Source of the DNA: Sphingomonadales bacterium
GTDB lineage: Bacteria > Pseudomonadota > Alphaproteobacteria > Sphingomonadales > Sphingomonadaceae
Direction: 5' to 3'
Assembly: GCA_018971065.1 (NCBI GenBank)
Contig: JAGWVC010000029.1
Coordinates: forward strand, 1-38,809
DNA length: 38,809 bases
Shown: positions 7,872-16,961 of the stretch, one piece after another
Layout: each line of letters begins with the position of its first letter
Numbering within the stretch: position 1 is the stretch's first letter
Made by a program: the position numbers and the translations under genes
The notes under the pieces: model-generated
Databases searched by the model: none
Told to the model about the DNA's origin: nothing
What the model saw: only the letters and a program-made list of their open reading frames with translations

Positions 7872-8200
7872 ACGCCTATGTTCCCGATGCCGGAGACATT
7901 GTCTGGCTGCATTTCGATCCGCAAGCGGGCCACGAGCAGACTGGACATCGTCCCGCGTTAGCGCTGTCGCCAGCTCGCTATAATAAGATCCGGGGCATGA
8001 TGATCTGCTGTCCGATGACCTCGAAGATCAAGGGCTACCCGTTCGAGGTGATTGTAAGCGAGCAACCTCCGAGCGCGGTGCTGTCCGATCAGATCAAGAG
8101 CCTCGATTGGCGCGCGCGAAGCGCAACGTTCAAGGGCAAGGTTGCGGATGCAGTACTCGTGGAGACGCAAGCCAAGCTAAAAGCGCTACTAGGTTTCTAG
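7865..8200 (+). CDS. mazF: Toxin MazF (mRNA interferase)
   Basis: This encodes 111 residues, the normal MazF/PemK length. MazF is a ribosome-independent endoribonuclease that cuts mRNA at short specific sites and arrests growth when MazE is lost. Diagnostic stretches are YVPDAGDIVWLHFDPQAGHE, QTGHRPALALSPARYN, PMTSKIKGYPFEV and LSDQIKSLDWRAR. They include the conserved Arg after QTGH and the Thr of PMTS, residues used by the family for catalysis. The start is GTG at 7865 (or the adjacent GTG at 7868), overlapping the mazE stop by 7 (or 4) bases. The length and motifs are intact, so it is probably active. The exact cleavage site cannot be predicted from sequence alone. Confidence 0.95.
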   Translation: MVNAYVPDAGDIVWLHFDPQAGHEQTGHRPALALSPARYNKIRGMMICCPMTSKIKGYPFEVIVSEQPPSAVLSDQIKSLDWRARSATFKGKVADAVLVETQAKLKALLGF

Positions 8201-8476
8201 GGAGCCGACACCAACCCGAGATCAGTCGCACGTGAAGCGACGTGACCGCTGATTTTTCAGGATAAACCACAGGAAAATTTGAACTTTCGTATTTCTTGTT
8301 TCATTGACCGTAAACGACACCATGCACTTTCCCGGCAGACACCCCTGTCCGCCACCACGCCATCTCCGGTGGAAATCCCCGAGCCGGCGGAGAATCCCTG
8401 TAGGCGTAAGGCGCATTCCGATTTAGCCTGACCCCGGCTCCCGGAAACGAAACGCCGGGACCGGACGGAGGCAGGC
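8201..8476. other. Intergenic stretch without a convincing gene
   Basis: This is a 276-base gap after mazF. Short reading frames exist on both strands, but none has a ribosome binding site or a recognisable protein. The first half is AT-richer than the flanks (about 8250-8320). A small inverted repeat, GTCGC-N7-GCGAC, lies at about 8226-8242. The part from 8440 leads into the GGAGGC ribosome binding site of the next gene. No tRNA, terminator or IS end could be supported. Confidence 0.5.
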
Positions 8477-8851
8477 ATGACGCCGATCGCGCAATGGGAC
8501 ATCGACCGGGTTGCCGCGATGGAGCTTGCAACCGCATTGCAACTCGCGCCTGACGACGATCGCCTGGCGATGATCGCCGGCTGCTTCTCCCGCCATCGTG
8601 AACACACGATCGAATGGGCCGCCCAGCGCGCCCGGCAGCAGATCATCAACGCTCTCGAGGCCGCCGCAATCGAGCAGAGCCTGCGGCGGAGCGAAGCCTG
8701 GGGCGAAGGTGTCGCCTTTGCCGAGCAAACCGTGACGGCAATGTCGGTCAGCGACATCCTCGGCGCCGTGCCAGGGCAGGCTCGCAGTTTCGGTCAGATC
8801 CTGCGCACGATGATCCAGGCAACGCGCCACAATCGGCGCGGTCAGCGCTAG
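8477..8851 (+). CDS. Hypothetical protein, helical
   Basis: This encodes 124 residues starting MTPIAQWDIDRVAAMELATA, with GGAGGC placed correctly upstream. I do not recognise a family. The composition is rich in Ala, Gln and Arg, with predicted long helices (about residues 9-75) and no signal peptide or membrane segment, so it is probably cytoplasmic. The Arg-rich end (RHNRRGQR) might contact nucleic acid, but that is only a guess. The gene stands alone after mazEF, and its stop codon abuts a two-hairpin repeat that could end its transcript. The good ribosome binding site and coding-like amino acid use argue that it is real. Confidence 0.6.
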   Translation: MTPIAQWDIDRVAAMELATALQLAPDDDRLAMIAGCFSRHREHTIEWAAQRARQQIINALEAAAIEQSLRRSEAWGEGVAFAEQTVTAMSVSDILGAVPGQARSFGQILRTMIQATRHNRRGQR

Positions 8852-8852
8852 A

Positions 8853-8953
8853 GTGCGATGATAAAAAGTGGAAACCGGTTTTTGTCAAAAATCGCACGAC
8901 AACAGAATCTAGAGCATGATGACATTGGTCAATCCAATGTCATCATGCTCTAG
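8853..8953 (+). repeat. Two-hairpin intergenic repeat, copy 1
   Basis: This 101-base element begins right after the stop codon of the preceding gene. Hairpin A spans 8853-8897: outer arms GTGCGAT/ATCGCAC, then GATAAAAA against TTTTTGTC, with an inner AAACCGGTTT palindrome. After the linker GACAACAGAATCT comes hairpin B at 8909-8953, with two perfectly complementary 20-base arms around the loop TCAAT; its core is GAGCATGATGACAT. A second copy lies at 34880-34980 in the same orientation, also just after a gene. It resembles the palindromic intergenic repeats known from many alphaproteobacteria. It could act as a terminator or as an mRNA 3'-end stabiliser. Confidence 0.9.
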
Positions 8954-9100
8954 GCGGTCCGATCGCGATCGATTCGATAAGCGATGGAATTGCCTCGATT
9001 TCGGCATCGAAATGCCGATTCCGGTTACGTCTGGTAAACCCTTAGCGCCTAGAATCACGCCCGTCGCCGTTGCGAACAATCAGTCAGGAGAGATGCCGGC

Positions 9101-9454
9101 ATGGATGACGCCGCGCTTGCCAGTATCGGTCAGCCTATGCCTGAAGCCAACGCCACCCCGGATGAGCGGTCCCGCAAGGCGATGGTGCTGGTTTGCGATG
9201 CCCGGCAAGGGCTTCATCCGTGGTCGCGGGTGCGGATCGACGACATGTCGCCGGGCGGTTTCCGCCTGATCTGGCCAAGCCACCGGCTCGATCCACGTCA
9301 GCCCCTGCGCCTTCGCGTACCCGGAATGCAGATGATGACCGCGCAGATACGCTGGATAGAACCCGTGGTGGTCGGCTGCGCTTTCGCCACCCCGCTTCAC
9401 GTCGCGGTGTTCGAGCACCTTGTGCGCGAAGCCCGTCGGCAAGGCAGCCGGTGA
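9101..9454 (+). CDS. PilZ-domain protein
   Basis: This encodes 117 residues with a start at ATG 9101 and AGGAGA nine bases upstream. It is a single-domain protein. The PilZ core reads WSRVRIDDMSPGGFRLIWPS, matching the D/N-x-S-x-x-G part of the c-di-GMP binding pattern, followed by strands with LRLRVPGMQMMTAQIRWIEP and VVVGCAFATPLHVAVFEHLV. The RxxxR arm normally found before this motif may correspond to Arg residues near RSRKAMVLV, but it is not a clean match, so ligand binding is uncertain. Such proteins adjust motility, exopolysaccharide or cell-cycle outputs. Position suggests no obvious partner. It is followed 24 bases later by a secreted protein gene. Confidence 0.82.
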   Translation: MDDAALASIGQPMPEANATPDERSRKAMVLVCDARQGLHPWSRVRIDDMSPGGFRLIWPSHRLDPRQPLRLRVPGMQMMTAQIRWIEPVVVGCAFATPLHVAVFEHLVREARRQGSR

Positions 9455-9477
9455 GTGATCAACGACCGGAGCATCCG

Positions 9478-10254
9478 ATGCTGAAGCGAACCGCCATTGC
9501 CCTCGCCGCGTTGCTGATCGGCACCGCCCCGCTCCGCGCCGACGAGCCCCCCCATCCGCAACCACCGCGAACGCATCGCACCTTCACCAGCTCGTTCGAA
9601 ACGACGAAGGATTTCGCCGGCTTCTACATCGTGCCCGAGGGTTACCTGAAAACCTCGTGGCACGAAAAGGCAGCCGATAACGTCCACTCCGGCCACTTTG
9701 CCCACAAGGCGTGGATTCGCGGGGCCAATCCGCCCAGCACGATGTTCACCAATAACAACCATCGCGGCTATCCCACCATCCAGTTCCAGAAAACGCCCGG
9801 CGGCGTGTTCCATACGCCGGTGGACGTGGTGCTGTGGGTCTGGGTGGACATGAAGCTCCAGCCCCGCGCCGGCGAAAACGAGTGGTTCTCGTTCGCCACC
9901 TTCACCAACGATCGCACCGATCGCTGGGCGCGCACCGTGCTGGTCAACCTGAGCTGGGACGGCTTCGTCCACCTCATGCACGTGCCCCGCCAGGGCCAGC
10001 AGGTGCGCATCTTCCAGACCCGGCAGGTGAAATTCCCGCAGCGCCAGTGGGTCAAGCTGCGCGTCCACCTCGATTTCGGCGCGAACGGCTATGCCAAGGT
10101 CTGGCAGGACGGCGTGCTGGTCAGCCAGGCCCGCATCGACGACATGGGCGGCGAACTGGCCCAGGCCCACTTCGGCCTTTACGCCGCGCCATCGGTCAGC
10201 AGCGGCACCGTCTACAACGACGACCTGACGATCCGCGAGGTCGACGGGGAATAG
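9478..10254 (+). CDS. Secreted beta-sandwich protein, polysaccharide lyase-like
   Basis: This encodes 258 residues. A signal peptide covers residues 1-21 (positive KR, then AIALAALLIGTAPL, then Ala before DEPP), which fixes the start at ATG 9478 with GGAG upstream. The mature part has the pattern of a concanavalin A-like lectin/glucanase sandwich. Strands such as WVKLRVHLDFGANGYAKVWQ and AHFGLYAAPSVSSGTVYNDD resemble the second half of LamG-, GH16- and PL7/PL20-type folds. No catalytic residue set can be named with confidence, so the enzyme class is a suggestion only. The protein probably acts in the periplasm or outside the cell on a carbohydrate. The gene is convergent with lpd, 25 bases away. 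Confidence 0.7.
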   Translation: MLKRTAIALAALLIGTAPLRADEPPHPQPPRTHRTFTSSFETTKDFAGFYIVPEGYLKTSWHEKAADNVHSGHFAHKAWIRGANPPSTMFTNNNHRGYPTIQFQKTPGGVFHTPVDVVLWVWVDMKLQPRAGENEWFSFATFTNDRTDRWARTVLVNLSWDGFVHLMHVPRQGQQVRIFQTRQVKFPQRQWVKLRVHLDFGANGYAKVWQDGVLVSQARIDDMGGELAQAHFGLYAAPSVSSGTVYNDDLTIREVDGE

Positions 10255-10279
10255 CCCCCGCCGCCTCGGCAAATCCCGA

Positions 10280-11704
<1,425 letters not shown>

Positions 11705-11717
11705 GTGAAATCTCCTG

Positions 11718-12095
11718 TCAGGCCGTCGCGATATTACGGGGACGGCCGCTATCATCTACTGCGACAAAGGTGAACACCGCCTCGGTCACCTTCACCGCCT
11801 CATCATCTTCGCGATGCCGCCGCCATGCTTCGACGGCCACCGCCATCGAGGTGCGGCCGACGCGCTGCAAGCTGCCGTAGACCGAAACCTCGTCGCCGAT
11901 CTTGACCGGCAGCAGGAACTGCATCTTGTCGATCGCGATCGTCACCGCCCGCCCGCGCGAATGCCGCGCCGCGACCGATCCGGCGGCAAGGTCCATCTGT
12001 CCCACCAGCCACCCGCCGAAAATGTCGCCATAGGCGTTGGCATCGGCCGGCATCGCGGTGACGCGGATCACGGGGTCAGTGGAAGGCAAAAGCAT
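11718..12095 (-). CDS. Acyl-CoA thioesterase, YciA-like hotdog fold
   Basis: This encodes 125 residues, the size of a single hotdog domain. The signature ANAYGDIFGGWLVGQMDLAA closely matches YciA, whose Asn and Asp there take part in CoA-thioester hydrolysis. It is followed by KMQFLLPVKIGDEVSVYG and TEAVFTFVAVDDSGRPR. The likely role is hydrolysis of surplus acyl-CoA, possibly acetyl-CoA or short and medium chain esters, which releases free CoA. It lies between the E2 and E3 genes of the pyruvate dehydrogenase operon, overlapping the small membrane protein gene by 20 bases and ending 13 bases before lpd. That context suggests a link to CoA balance at the complex, which is inference. Confidence 0.92.
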   Translation of the reverse strand: MLLPSTDPVIRVTAMPADANAYGDIFGGWLVGQMDLAAGSVAARHSRGRAVTIAIDKMQFLLPVKIGDEVSVYGSLQRVGRTSMAVAVEAWRRHREDDEAVKVTEAVFTFVAVDDSGRPRNIATA

Positions 12096-12390
12096 AAAGC
12101 GGCCTCATCCAAACCAGGACCACCGGGGCGAGCCAAATCGCCGCCAGGACATTGAGCCAATGCGGCGCAGTCCCCCTTCGCAGCAGCACGCCCAGCATCA
12201 GTGCGCCGATCGTCCAGATCGCTGCCGCCGCGACTTGCCAGCCCGGCGGCGAATGGCGGGTTTCGAACGAATACGCGCTGCCCAGCACGATTACGAACAG
12301 CACCCCGGCCAGCCCGCCGAAAAACAGGCAAAGCCCCAGCGCGGACGAGCGCCCCCCCAGATAGTCAACCAGATCGCGCCGCAGCAGCAT
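12076..12390 (-). CDS. Small integral membrane protein
   Basis: This encodes 104 residues with three hydrophobic helices: about residues 17-38 (GLCLFFGGLAGVLFVIVLGS), 51-68 (WQVAAAAIWTIGALMLGVLL) and 79-96 (LNVLAAIWLAPVVLVWM). The N-terminus MLLRRDLVDYLGGR is charged and probably cytoplasmic. No known family is recognised. The ATG comes four bases after the pdhC stop, and the 3' end overlaps the thioesterase start by 20 bases, so it is translated as part of the operon. That tight packing is the best evidence that it is a real gene. There is no sign of a signal peptide or catalytic residues. Confidence 0.7.
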   Translation of the reverse strand: MLLRRDLVDYLGGRSSALGLCLFFGGLAGVLFVIVLGSAYSFETRHSPPGWQVAAAAIWTIGALMLGVLLRRGTAPHWLNVLAAIWLAPVVLVWMRPLYAFAFH

Positions 12391-12394
12391 CCGC

Positions 12395-13753
12395 TCAGGC
12401 CACCAGCCCCAGCGGCTTCTCGCACAGCTCGCGGAACGCCGCCATCAGCCGCGCCCCGTCGGCGCCGTCCACCGCGCGGTGGTCGAACGAACCCGTCACC
12501 GTCATCGCGTTGGCCACGCCCAGCGCGCCATCTTCCATCACCCACGGCCGCTTCTCGCCCGCGCCGATCGCCAGAATGGTCGACTGCGGCGGGTTGATCA
12601 CCGCGGTGAAGTGCTTGATCCCCATCATGCCCATGTTCGACAGGCTGGCGGTGCCGCCCTGGTACTCGCTGGGCAGCAGCTTGCCTTCCTTGGCCCGCGC
12701 GCCCAGGTCCTTCATCGCCCCGGCGATCGAGGCCAGCGAACGCCCGTTGGCGTCCTGCACGATCGGCGTGATCAACCCGCCGGGGATCGACACCGCCACC
12801 GAAACGTCGGCGCGCTCATAACGGATCAGCTCGTTGCCGGCGAAGGTCACGTTGCAGTCCGGCACTTCCACCAGCGCCTTGCCCAGCGCCTTCACCAGCA
12901 TGTCGTTGACCGAAATCTTCACGCCGCTCTTCGCCAGCGCGTCGTTCAGGTCCGCCCGCAGCGCCAGCAACTTGTCCAGCCGCACGTCCACCGTCAGGTA
13001 GATGTGCGGCGCCTGCTGCATCGACTGCGCCAGGCGCTTGGCGATGGTCTTGCGCATCCCCGAAAGCTTCTGGACGGTGTGCGGCACGCGATCATCAAGC
13101 AGCGCCCGCGTCTCGTCCGCCATCGCCACCGCTGCCGGCTTCGCCTCGACGGCAGGTGCGGCAGCCGGAGCCGCCGCAACCGCCTTGGGCGCGGCATCGT
13201 TGGCCGCCACCGGCTTCGCCGTGCCGCCTTGCGCGCCCTCGACGTCGGCCTTGACGACCCGCCCGTTCGGCCCGCTGCCCTTCAGCGAATCCAGGTCCAC
13301 ACCCTTTTCGGCAGCCAGGCGCCGGGCCAGCGGGGAAGCAATCACGCGATCATCCTTGTTTTCGGAAACGGGGGCAGAAACAGGCACGGAAACGGCGGCA
13401 GGTGCATCGGTCACTTTCGGGGCCGCAGACGCGGCGGCAGGTGCCGCAGCCGGTGCATCCACTTTGGCAGCCGGCGCTGTCGCGGCCGACGCGGAGGAAG
13501 CAAGATCGTCCCCCTCACCCGCGATCGTCGCGATCACCGTGCCGACCTTCACGCCGTCGGTGCCCGCCGCAACGTCCAGCGAAAGCACCTTGCCCTCGTC
13601 GACCGCCTCGAACTCCATCGTCGCCTTGTCGGTCTCGATCTCGGCCATGATGTCGCCCGAACGGACCTCATCACCCACCTTGATCAGCCAACGCGCCAGC
13701 TTGCCCTGCTCCATCGTCGGCGAGAGCGCGGGCATCCGGATCGAAATCGCCAT
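12395..13753 (-). CDS. pdhC: Pyruvate dehydrogenase E2 (dihydrolipoyl acetyltransferase)
   Basis: This encodes 452 residues. E2 carries acetyl groups from E1 to CoA. The N-terminal lipoyl domain (residues 1-80) has Lys43 in EIETDKATMEFEA as the lipoylation site. An Ala/Pro-rich linker covers about 84-135. The peripheral subunit-binding domain (about 136-176) reads RVIASPLARRLAAEKGVDLD and binds E1/E3. After a second Ala-rich linker, the catalytic domain starts near residue 226 and ends with SFDHRAVDGADG, with His425 and Asp429 as active-site residues. KLSGMRKTIAKRLAQSMQQA supports pyruvate rather than 2-oxoglutarate specificity. An upstream in-frame ATG at 13831 would add unrelated residues, so 13753 is chosen. 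It heads the operon with the membrane protein, thioesterase and lpd. No E1 genes are in the window. Confidence 0.96.
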   Translation of the reverse strand: MAISIRMPALSPTMEQGKLARWLIKVGDEVRSGDIMAEIETDKATMEFEAVDEGKVLSLDVAAGTDGVKVGTVIATIAGEGDDLASSASAATAPAAKVDAPAAAPAAASAAPKVTDAPAAVSVPVSAPVSENKDDRVIASPLARRLAAEKGVDLDSLKGSGPNGRVVKADVEGAQGGTAKPVAANDAAPKAVAAAPAAAPAVEAKPAAVAMADETRALLDDRVPHTVQKLSGMRKTIAKRLAQSMQQAPHIYLTVDVRLDKLLALRADLNDALAKSGVKISVNDMLVKALGKALVEVPDCNVTFAGNELIRYERADVSVAVSIPGGLITPIVQDANGRSLASIAGAMKDLGARAKEGKLLPSEYQGGTASLSNMGMMGIKHFTAVINPPQSTILAIGAGEKRPWVMEDGALGVANAMTVTGSFDHRAVDGADGARLMAAFRELCEKPLGLVA

Positions 13754-13904
13754 GAACGCCTTATCCCTTTCGCGCGCGAAACCGGCCGCCCGCATTCGCC
13801 CGTCTCTGGCCAAGATCAAGCGCCGGGGCAAGACGCTTGCGCAAAATACGAATGTGGCGATACCTCTCCTAATGGCGCCACCGCGCCGGTGGGGGGCGAA
13901 TCCA

Positions 13905-14360
13905 ATGCGCGTCTATCTGGTCATCATCGACGAATCGGCCGAAGCGCTCGTCGCCCTGCGCTTCGCCACCCGCCGTGCCGCCAAGACCGGCGGCGCGGTC
14001 CATCTGCTCGCGCTGGTACCGCCGCAACCGTTCGTCGCGTTCGGCAGCGTTCAGGCCACCATCGAGGACGAAGCCCGCGCCCGCGCCGAAGTCATGGCCA
14101 CCAGTGCCGCCGGCAGCGTCCTCACCGAAGGCGGCGCCATGCCGCACATCGAAGTCCGCAGCGGCGACGATGTGAAAGTCGTCCGCGAATACCTGGCCGA
14201 GCACCCCGAAGTCGCCGCGCTCGTCCTCGGCACCGCCACCGACGGCGGCCCCGGCCCGCTGGTCACCCATTTCGCCGGCCCCGGCCTCGGCAAGCTGTCG
14301 TGCCCGCTCTACATCGTTCCCGGCGCGCTCACGAACGAGGAAATCGACCGGCTGAGCTGA
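13905..14360 (+). CDS. Universal stress protein family
   Basis: This encodes 151 residues starting MRVYLVIIDESAEALVALRF, which is the first strand and helix of a UspA fold. The C-terminal half has AALVLGTATDGGPGPLVTHF and CPLYIVPG. The glycine-rich stretch is a version of the ATP-binding GxxGx9GS loop that lacks the usual last Gly-Ser, so nucleotide binding is doubtful. The start at 13905 has a GGGGGG-type site upstream. An ATG at 13872 is in frame but adds a short arginine-rich leader that does not fit the fold. The gene is divergent from pdhC and convergent with rmuC. Its role in stress response is known only from the family. Confidence 0.82.
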   Translation: MRVYLVIIDESAEALVALRFATRRAAKTGGAVHLLALVPPQPFVAFGSVQATIEDEARARAEVMATSAAGSVLTEGGAMPHIEVRSGDDVKVVREYLAEHPEVAALVLGTATDGGPGPLVTHFAGPGLGKLSCPLYIVPGALTNEEIDRLS

Positions 14361-14407
14361 AGCCCCCACGACGCCCATCCGCACAGGCAGCCCCGGCCCC
14401 ACCGCCC

Positions 14408-15895
14408 CTACCCCTCGCCCTGCCCCAGCAGCGCCACTTCACTACCTTCGCCATAGCGCGGCGTGCTTTCCACCACCGCCACCTCGTCGATCTCGCGCTT
14501 GCCGATCGACACCCCCTTGTCGCGCAGCCGCCGCGCCGACGACAGGACATTGCGATCGAAACTGCCGACAAAATCGTTGTACTTGCGCACCGCCCGGTCC
14601 AGCCCGGCACCCACGCCCTTCAGATGCTCGGACGCCGTCGCCAGTCGATCGTACAGTTCCGCCCCGGCCCGGCCGATCTCCACAGCCTCGCGCGCGATCT
14701 TGTCCTGCTGCCACACCATCGCCACCGTCCGGGCGATCGCCACCAGGTTGGTCGGCGTCGCCAGCAGCACCTTGGCCCGGAACGCGAAATCCCACAGCTC
14801 CGGGTCCTGCTCCAGCGCCGCCGCCACGAAATGCTCGCCCGGCACGAACATCACCACATAATCCGGCGCCTGCTCGAACTGGCTCTGGTACGATTTCGCC
14901 CCCAGTGCCTGGATATGCGTTTTCATCGACCCGACGTGCATCTTCAGCGCCGCCTCGCGCGCCGCATCGTCCTGCGCCTCGAACGCCTCCTGATAGGCAT
15001 TGAGCGAAACCTTGGCGTCGATGATCAGCATCTTCTGCCCGGGAATCCGCACGATCGCATCGGGCCGCAGGCGCCCGTCCTCGGTCTGGATCGAATGCTC
15101 GGTCACGAAATCGGTGTGCTCGGCCAGCCCGCACTGCTCCAGCACGTTGCGCAACTGCTGCTCCCCCCAGCGCCCGCGCGCCTTGGGCGCATTGCGCAGC
15201 GAATTGCCCAGCCGCTGCGCCTCGGCGCGCACCTGCTCCTGCCCGCTGCGCAACAGCTCGATCTGCCCGGTCAACTGCCCGAACGCATCGACCCTCGCCT
15301 TTTCCAGCGCGCCCACCTGGTCCTCATAGCTCTTCAGCCGCTCATTCACCGGCGCCAGCAGCGCCGCCACCGCCTCCTTGCTGGCCTTCTCCGAATGGGC
15401 AAACCGCTCCTGCGCGCGCTCCAGCAGCACTTTCTGTGCATCTTCCAGCACTTTCGCGCCCGAAAGCTCGAACTGCTTGCGCATCTCCTCCTTGGCCTGA
15501 AGCAGCAGCCGCTCACGCTCGTCGAAATTCGCGGTTTTCTCGCGCAACGTCGCCAGTTCGCCGGTCAACCGCACCTGCGCGTCGCGCAACCCGCCGACAA
15601 CCGCATCCTGCTCGCGCCGCAAGGCCTCCACCGCCTCGCCATGCGCGACGCGCACAACCACCAGTTCCTCCGCCAGCGCGTCGGCCCGCGCCGCCCGCTC
15701 GCTCACCCCGGCCAGATCGGTGATCGCCGCACGAAACCGCTCGTCCAGCGCCTTCGCCTCCGCCTCGCGCTCCGCCAGGCGTCGCCGCACCTCAGCCGCC
15801 GGACGCGAACCGGCCAGCCAGCCCAGCGCCACGCCCAGCAGCAACGCCACTAACAAACCAACGATGATTCCGGCCGATTCCACATCGCACTCCAT
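14408..15895 (-). CDS. rmuC: DNA recombination protein RmuC
   Basis: This encodes 495 residues. One transmembrane helix at about residues 8-28 (AGIIVGLLVALLLGVALGWL) anchors the N-terminus. A long coiled coil of about 180 residues follows, rich in Glu, Arg and Leu heptads. The RmuC domain then runs from about 235 to 460, with GRWGEQQLRNVLEQCGL, DAIVRIPGQKMLIIDAKVSL and ATPTNLVAIARTVAMVWQQ. RmuC relates to restriction-endonuclease-like nucleases, and the D...AK pattern is visible. Its known role is limiting DNA inversions at short inverted repeats. The gene stands alone and is convergent with the universal stress gene. Confidence 0.93.
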   Translation of the reverse strand: MECDVESAGIIVGLLVALLLGVALGWLAGSRPAAEVRRRLAEREAEAKALDERFRAAITDLAGVSERAARADALAEELVVVRVAHGEAVEALRREQDAVVGGLRDAQVRLTGELATLREKTANFDERERLLLQAKEEMRKQFELSGAKVLEDAQKVLLERAQERFAHSEKASKEAVAALLAPVNERLKSYEDQVGALEKARVDAFGQLTGQIELLRSGQEQVRAEAQRLGNSLRNAPKARGRWGEQQLRNVLEQCGLAEHTDFVTEHSIQTEDGRLRPDAIVRIPGQKMLIIDAKVSLNAYQEAFEAQDDAAREAALKMHVGSMKTHIQALGAKSYQSQFEQAPDYVVMFVPGEHFVAAALEQDPELWDFAFRAKVLLATPTNLVAIARTVAMVWQQDKIAREAVEIGRAGAELYDRLATASEHLKGVGAGLDRAVRKYNDFVGSFDRNVLSSARRLRDKGVSIGKREIDEVAVVESTPRYGEGSEVALLGQGEG

Positions 15896-16075
15896 GAGAA
15901 CGAAAATGGAACATATCCAAATCCATCCCCCCCGTCAAACCGCCACGGCAAAAAACCGCCGCAACCGATCCAAACGCCATCCCGTTGAATTCGCCAGTCA
16001 GCCCCGGTTAAACCACCCCATGCCAGAAAGCCCCGAATCAGCGGGGGCACGCTGCCCCCGAATCGCAGGAATCGC

Positions 16076-16888
16076 ATGATGACCACGTCCCGCCTGTCCC
16101 GCACCCTGCTTTCGATCGGTGCGCTTTCCTCGGCTGCCCTGCCGCTGCTGGCCGCCCCTGCTCTGGCCCAATCAGGCCCGATCGGCCGCACCACGGTCAC
16201 CACCTCGACAACCACGTCCACCACCACCACGCAGGACATCGATCCGCGCCTCGGCAGCTATGCGCCGCGCGATTCGCGCGATGGATACTATGCCAACGGC
16301 GCGCCCCGTGATCCTTTGCCCTACCCCGAACCCGCCCCGCCGCCGGGCTACGACGGCTCCGCGCTGCCCCCGCCTCCCCCGGGCTATCAACCGTATGGCG
16401 ACGATCGCGCCCGCACCGTCGCCGACGACCGCTACGGCATGGAAGCCGAACGCTGGGCGCGCGACAACTGCGTCAAATCGCAAGGCAATGCCGCCGGCGG
16501 CGCACTGATCGGCGGCCTGCTTGGCGCCATCGTCGGCTCCTCGGTGGCCGGCTGGCACGATCGCGGCGCCGGCGCGTTGATCGGCGGCGCGTTCGGCGCG
16601 GTTGGCGGGGCCGCCATCGGCAGCGCCAGCGACAACGAGACCAGCCCCGGCTGCCCGCCCGGCTACCGCGTCCGCCGCGACGCCGTGGTCTATGCCTACG
16701 ACGGCCCCGAATATGCCTATGCCGCCCCCGGCTGGTATCGCCCCTGGGTGTTCATCGGCGGGTCGTGGACGTATCGTCCGTACCCCTACCATGACTGGTA
16801 CTACCGCACCTATCGCGGCTACCGCCCCGAAGGCGGCTACCGCTATCGTTCCGGCCCCGAATCGTGGCGCGGCCACCGCGGCTGGTAA
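16076..16888 (+). CDS. Glycine-zipper exported protein
   Basis: This encodes 270 residues. A signal peptide (about 1-31) has RLSRTLLSIGALSSAALPLL, then APALA before QSGP. A Thr-rich stretch (about 38-55) and a Pro/Tyr/Gly-rich stretch (about 75-120) follow. A glycine-zipper segment comes next: GGALIGGLLGAIVGSSVAGW and GAGALIGGAFGAVGGAAIGS, separated by HDRGA. The last 70 residues are Tyr, Arg and Pro rich. Glycine-zipper proteins of this type sit in or near the outer membrane and can form pore-like assemblies. No enzymatic role is visible. It is a single-gene transcript that ends at the terminator at 16906-16940. Confidence 0.8.
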   Translation: MMTTSRLSRTLLSIGALSSAALPLLAAPALAQSGPIGRTTVTTSTTTSTTTTQDIDPRLGSYAPRDSRDGYYANGAPRDPLPYPEPAPPPGYDGSALPPPPPGYQPYGDDRARTVADDRYGMEAERWARDNCVKSQGNAAGGALIGGLLGAIVGSSVAGWHDRGAGALIGGAFGAVGGAAIGSASDNETSPGCPPGYRVRRDAVVYAYDGPEYAYAAPGWYRPWVFIGGSWTYRPYPYHDWYYRTYRGYRPEGGYRYRSGPESWRGHRGW

Positions 16889-16905
16889 TCGGCAACAACC
16901 ATGAA

Positions 16906-16940
16906 GAAGGCCGGGGAAGCACCACTTTCCCGGGCCTTTT
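16906..16940 (+). terminator. Rho-independent terminator
   Basis: A GC-rich hairpin (AAGGCC and GGGAA pairing with TTCCC and GGCCTT, one mismatch) is followed by TTTTC. It lies 18 bases after the glycine-zipper gene stop and ends that transcript. On the other strand it has a run of A before the hairpin and could also serve the convergent def gene, which stops at 16962. Confidence 0.75.
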
Positions 16941-16961
16941 CAATTTTCAAACCACCGAAAT

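Noticed and set aside
8400..8450. Possible IS end or tRNA-like fragment before the 8477 gene
   Set aside because: A few short palindromic stretches are present, but no paired terminal repeat, target duplication or cloverleaf could be found.
12479..15853. Very long plus-strand open frame of about 1124 codons across pdhC, the stress protein and rmuC
   Set aside because: It is antisense to pdhC and rmuC, extremely rich in Arg, His, Pro and Gln, and has no domain or ribosome binding site. Long antisense frames are expected in high-GC genomes with G/C third positions.
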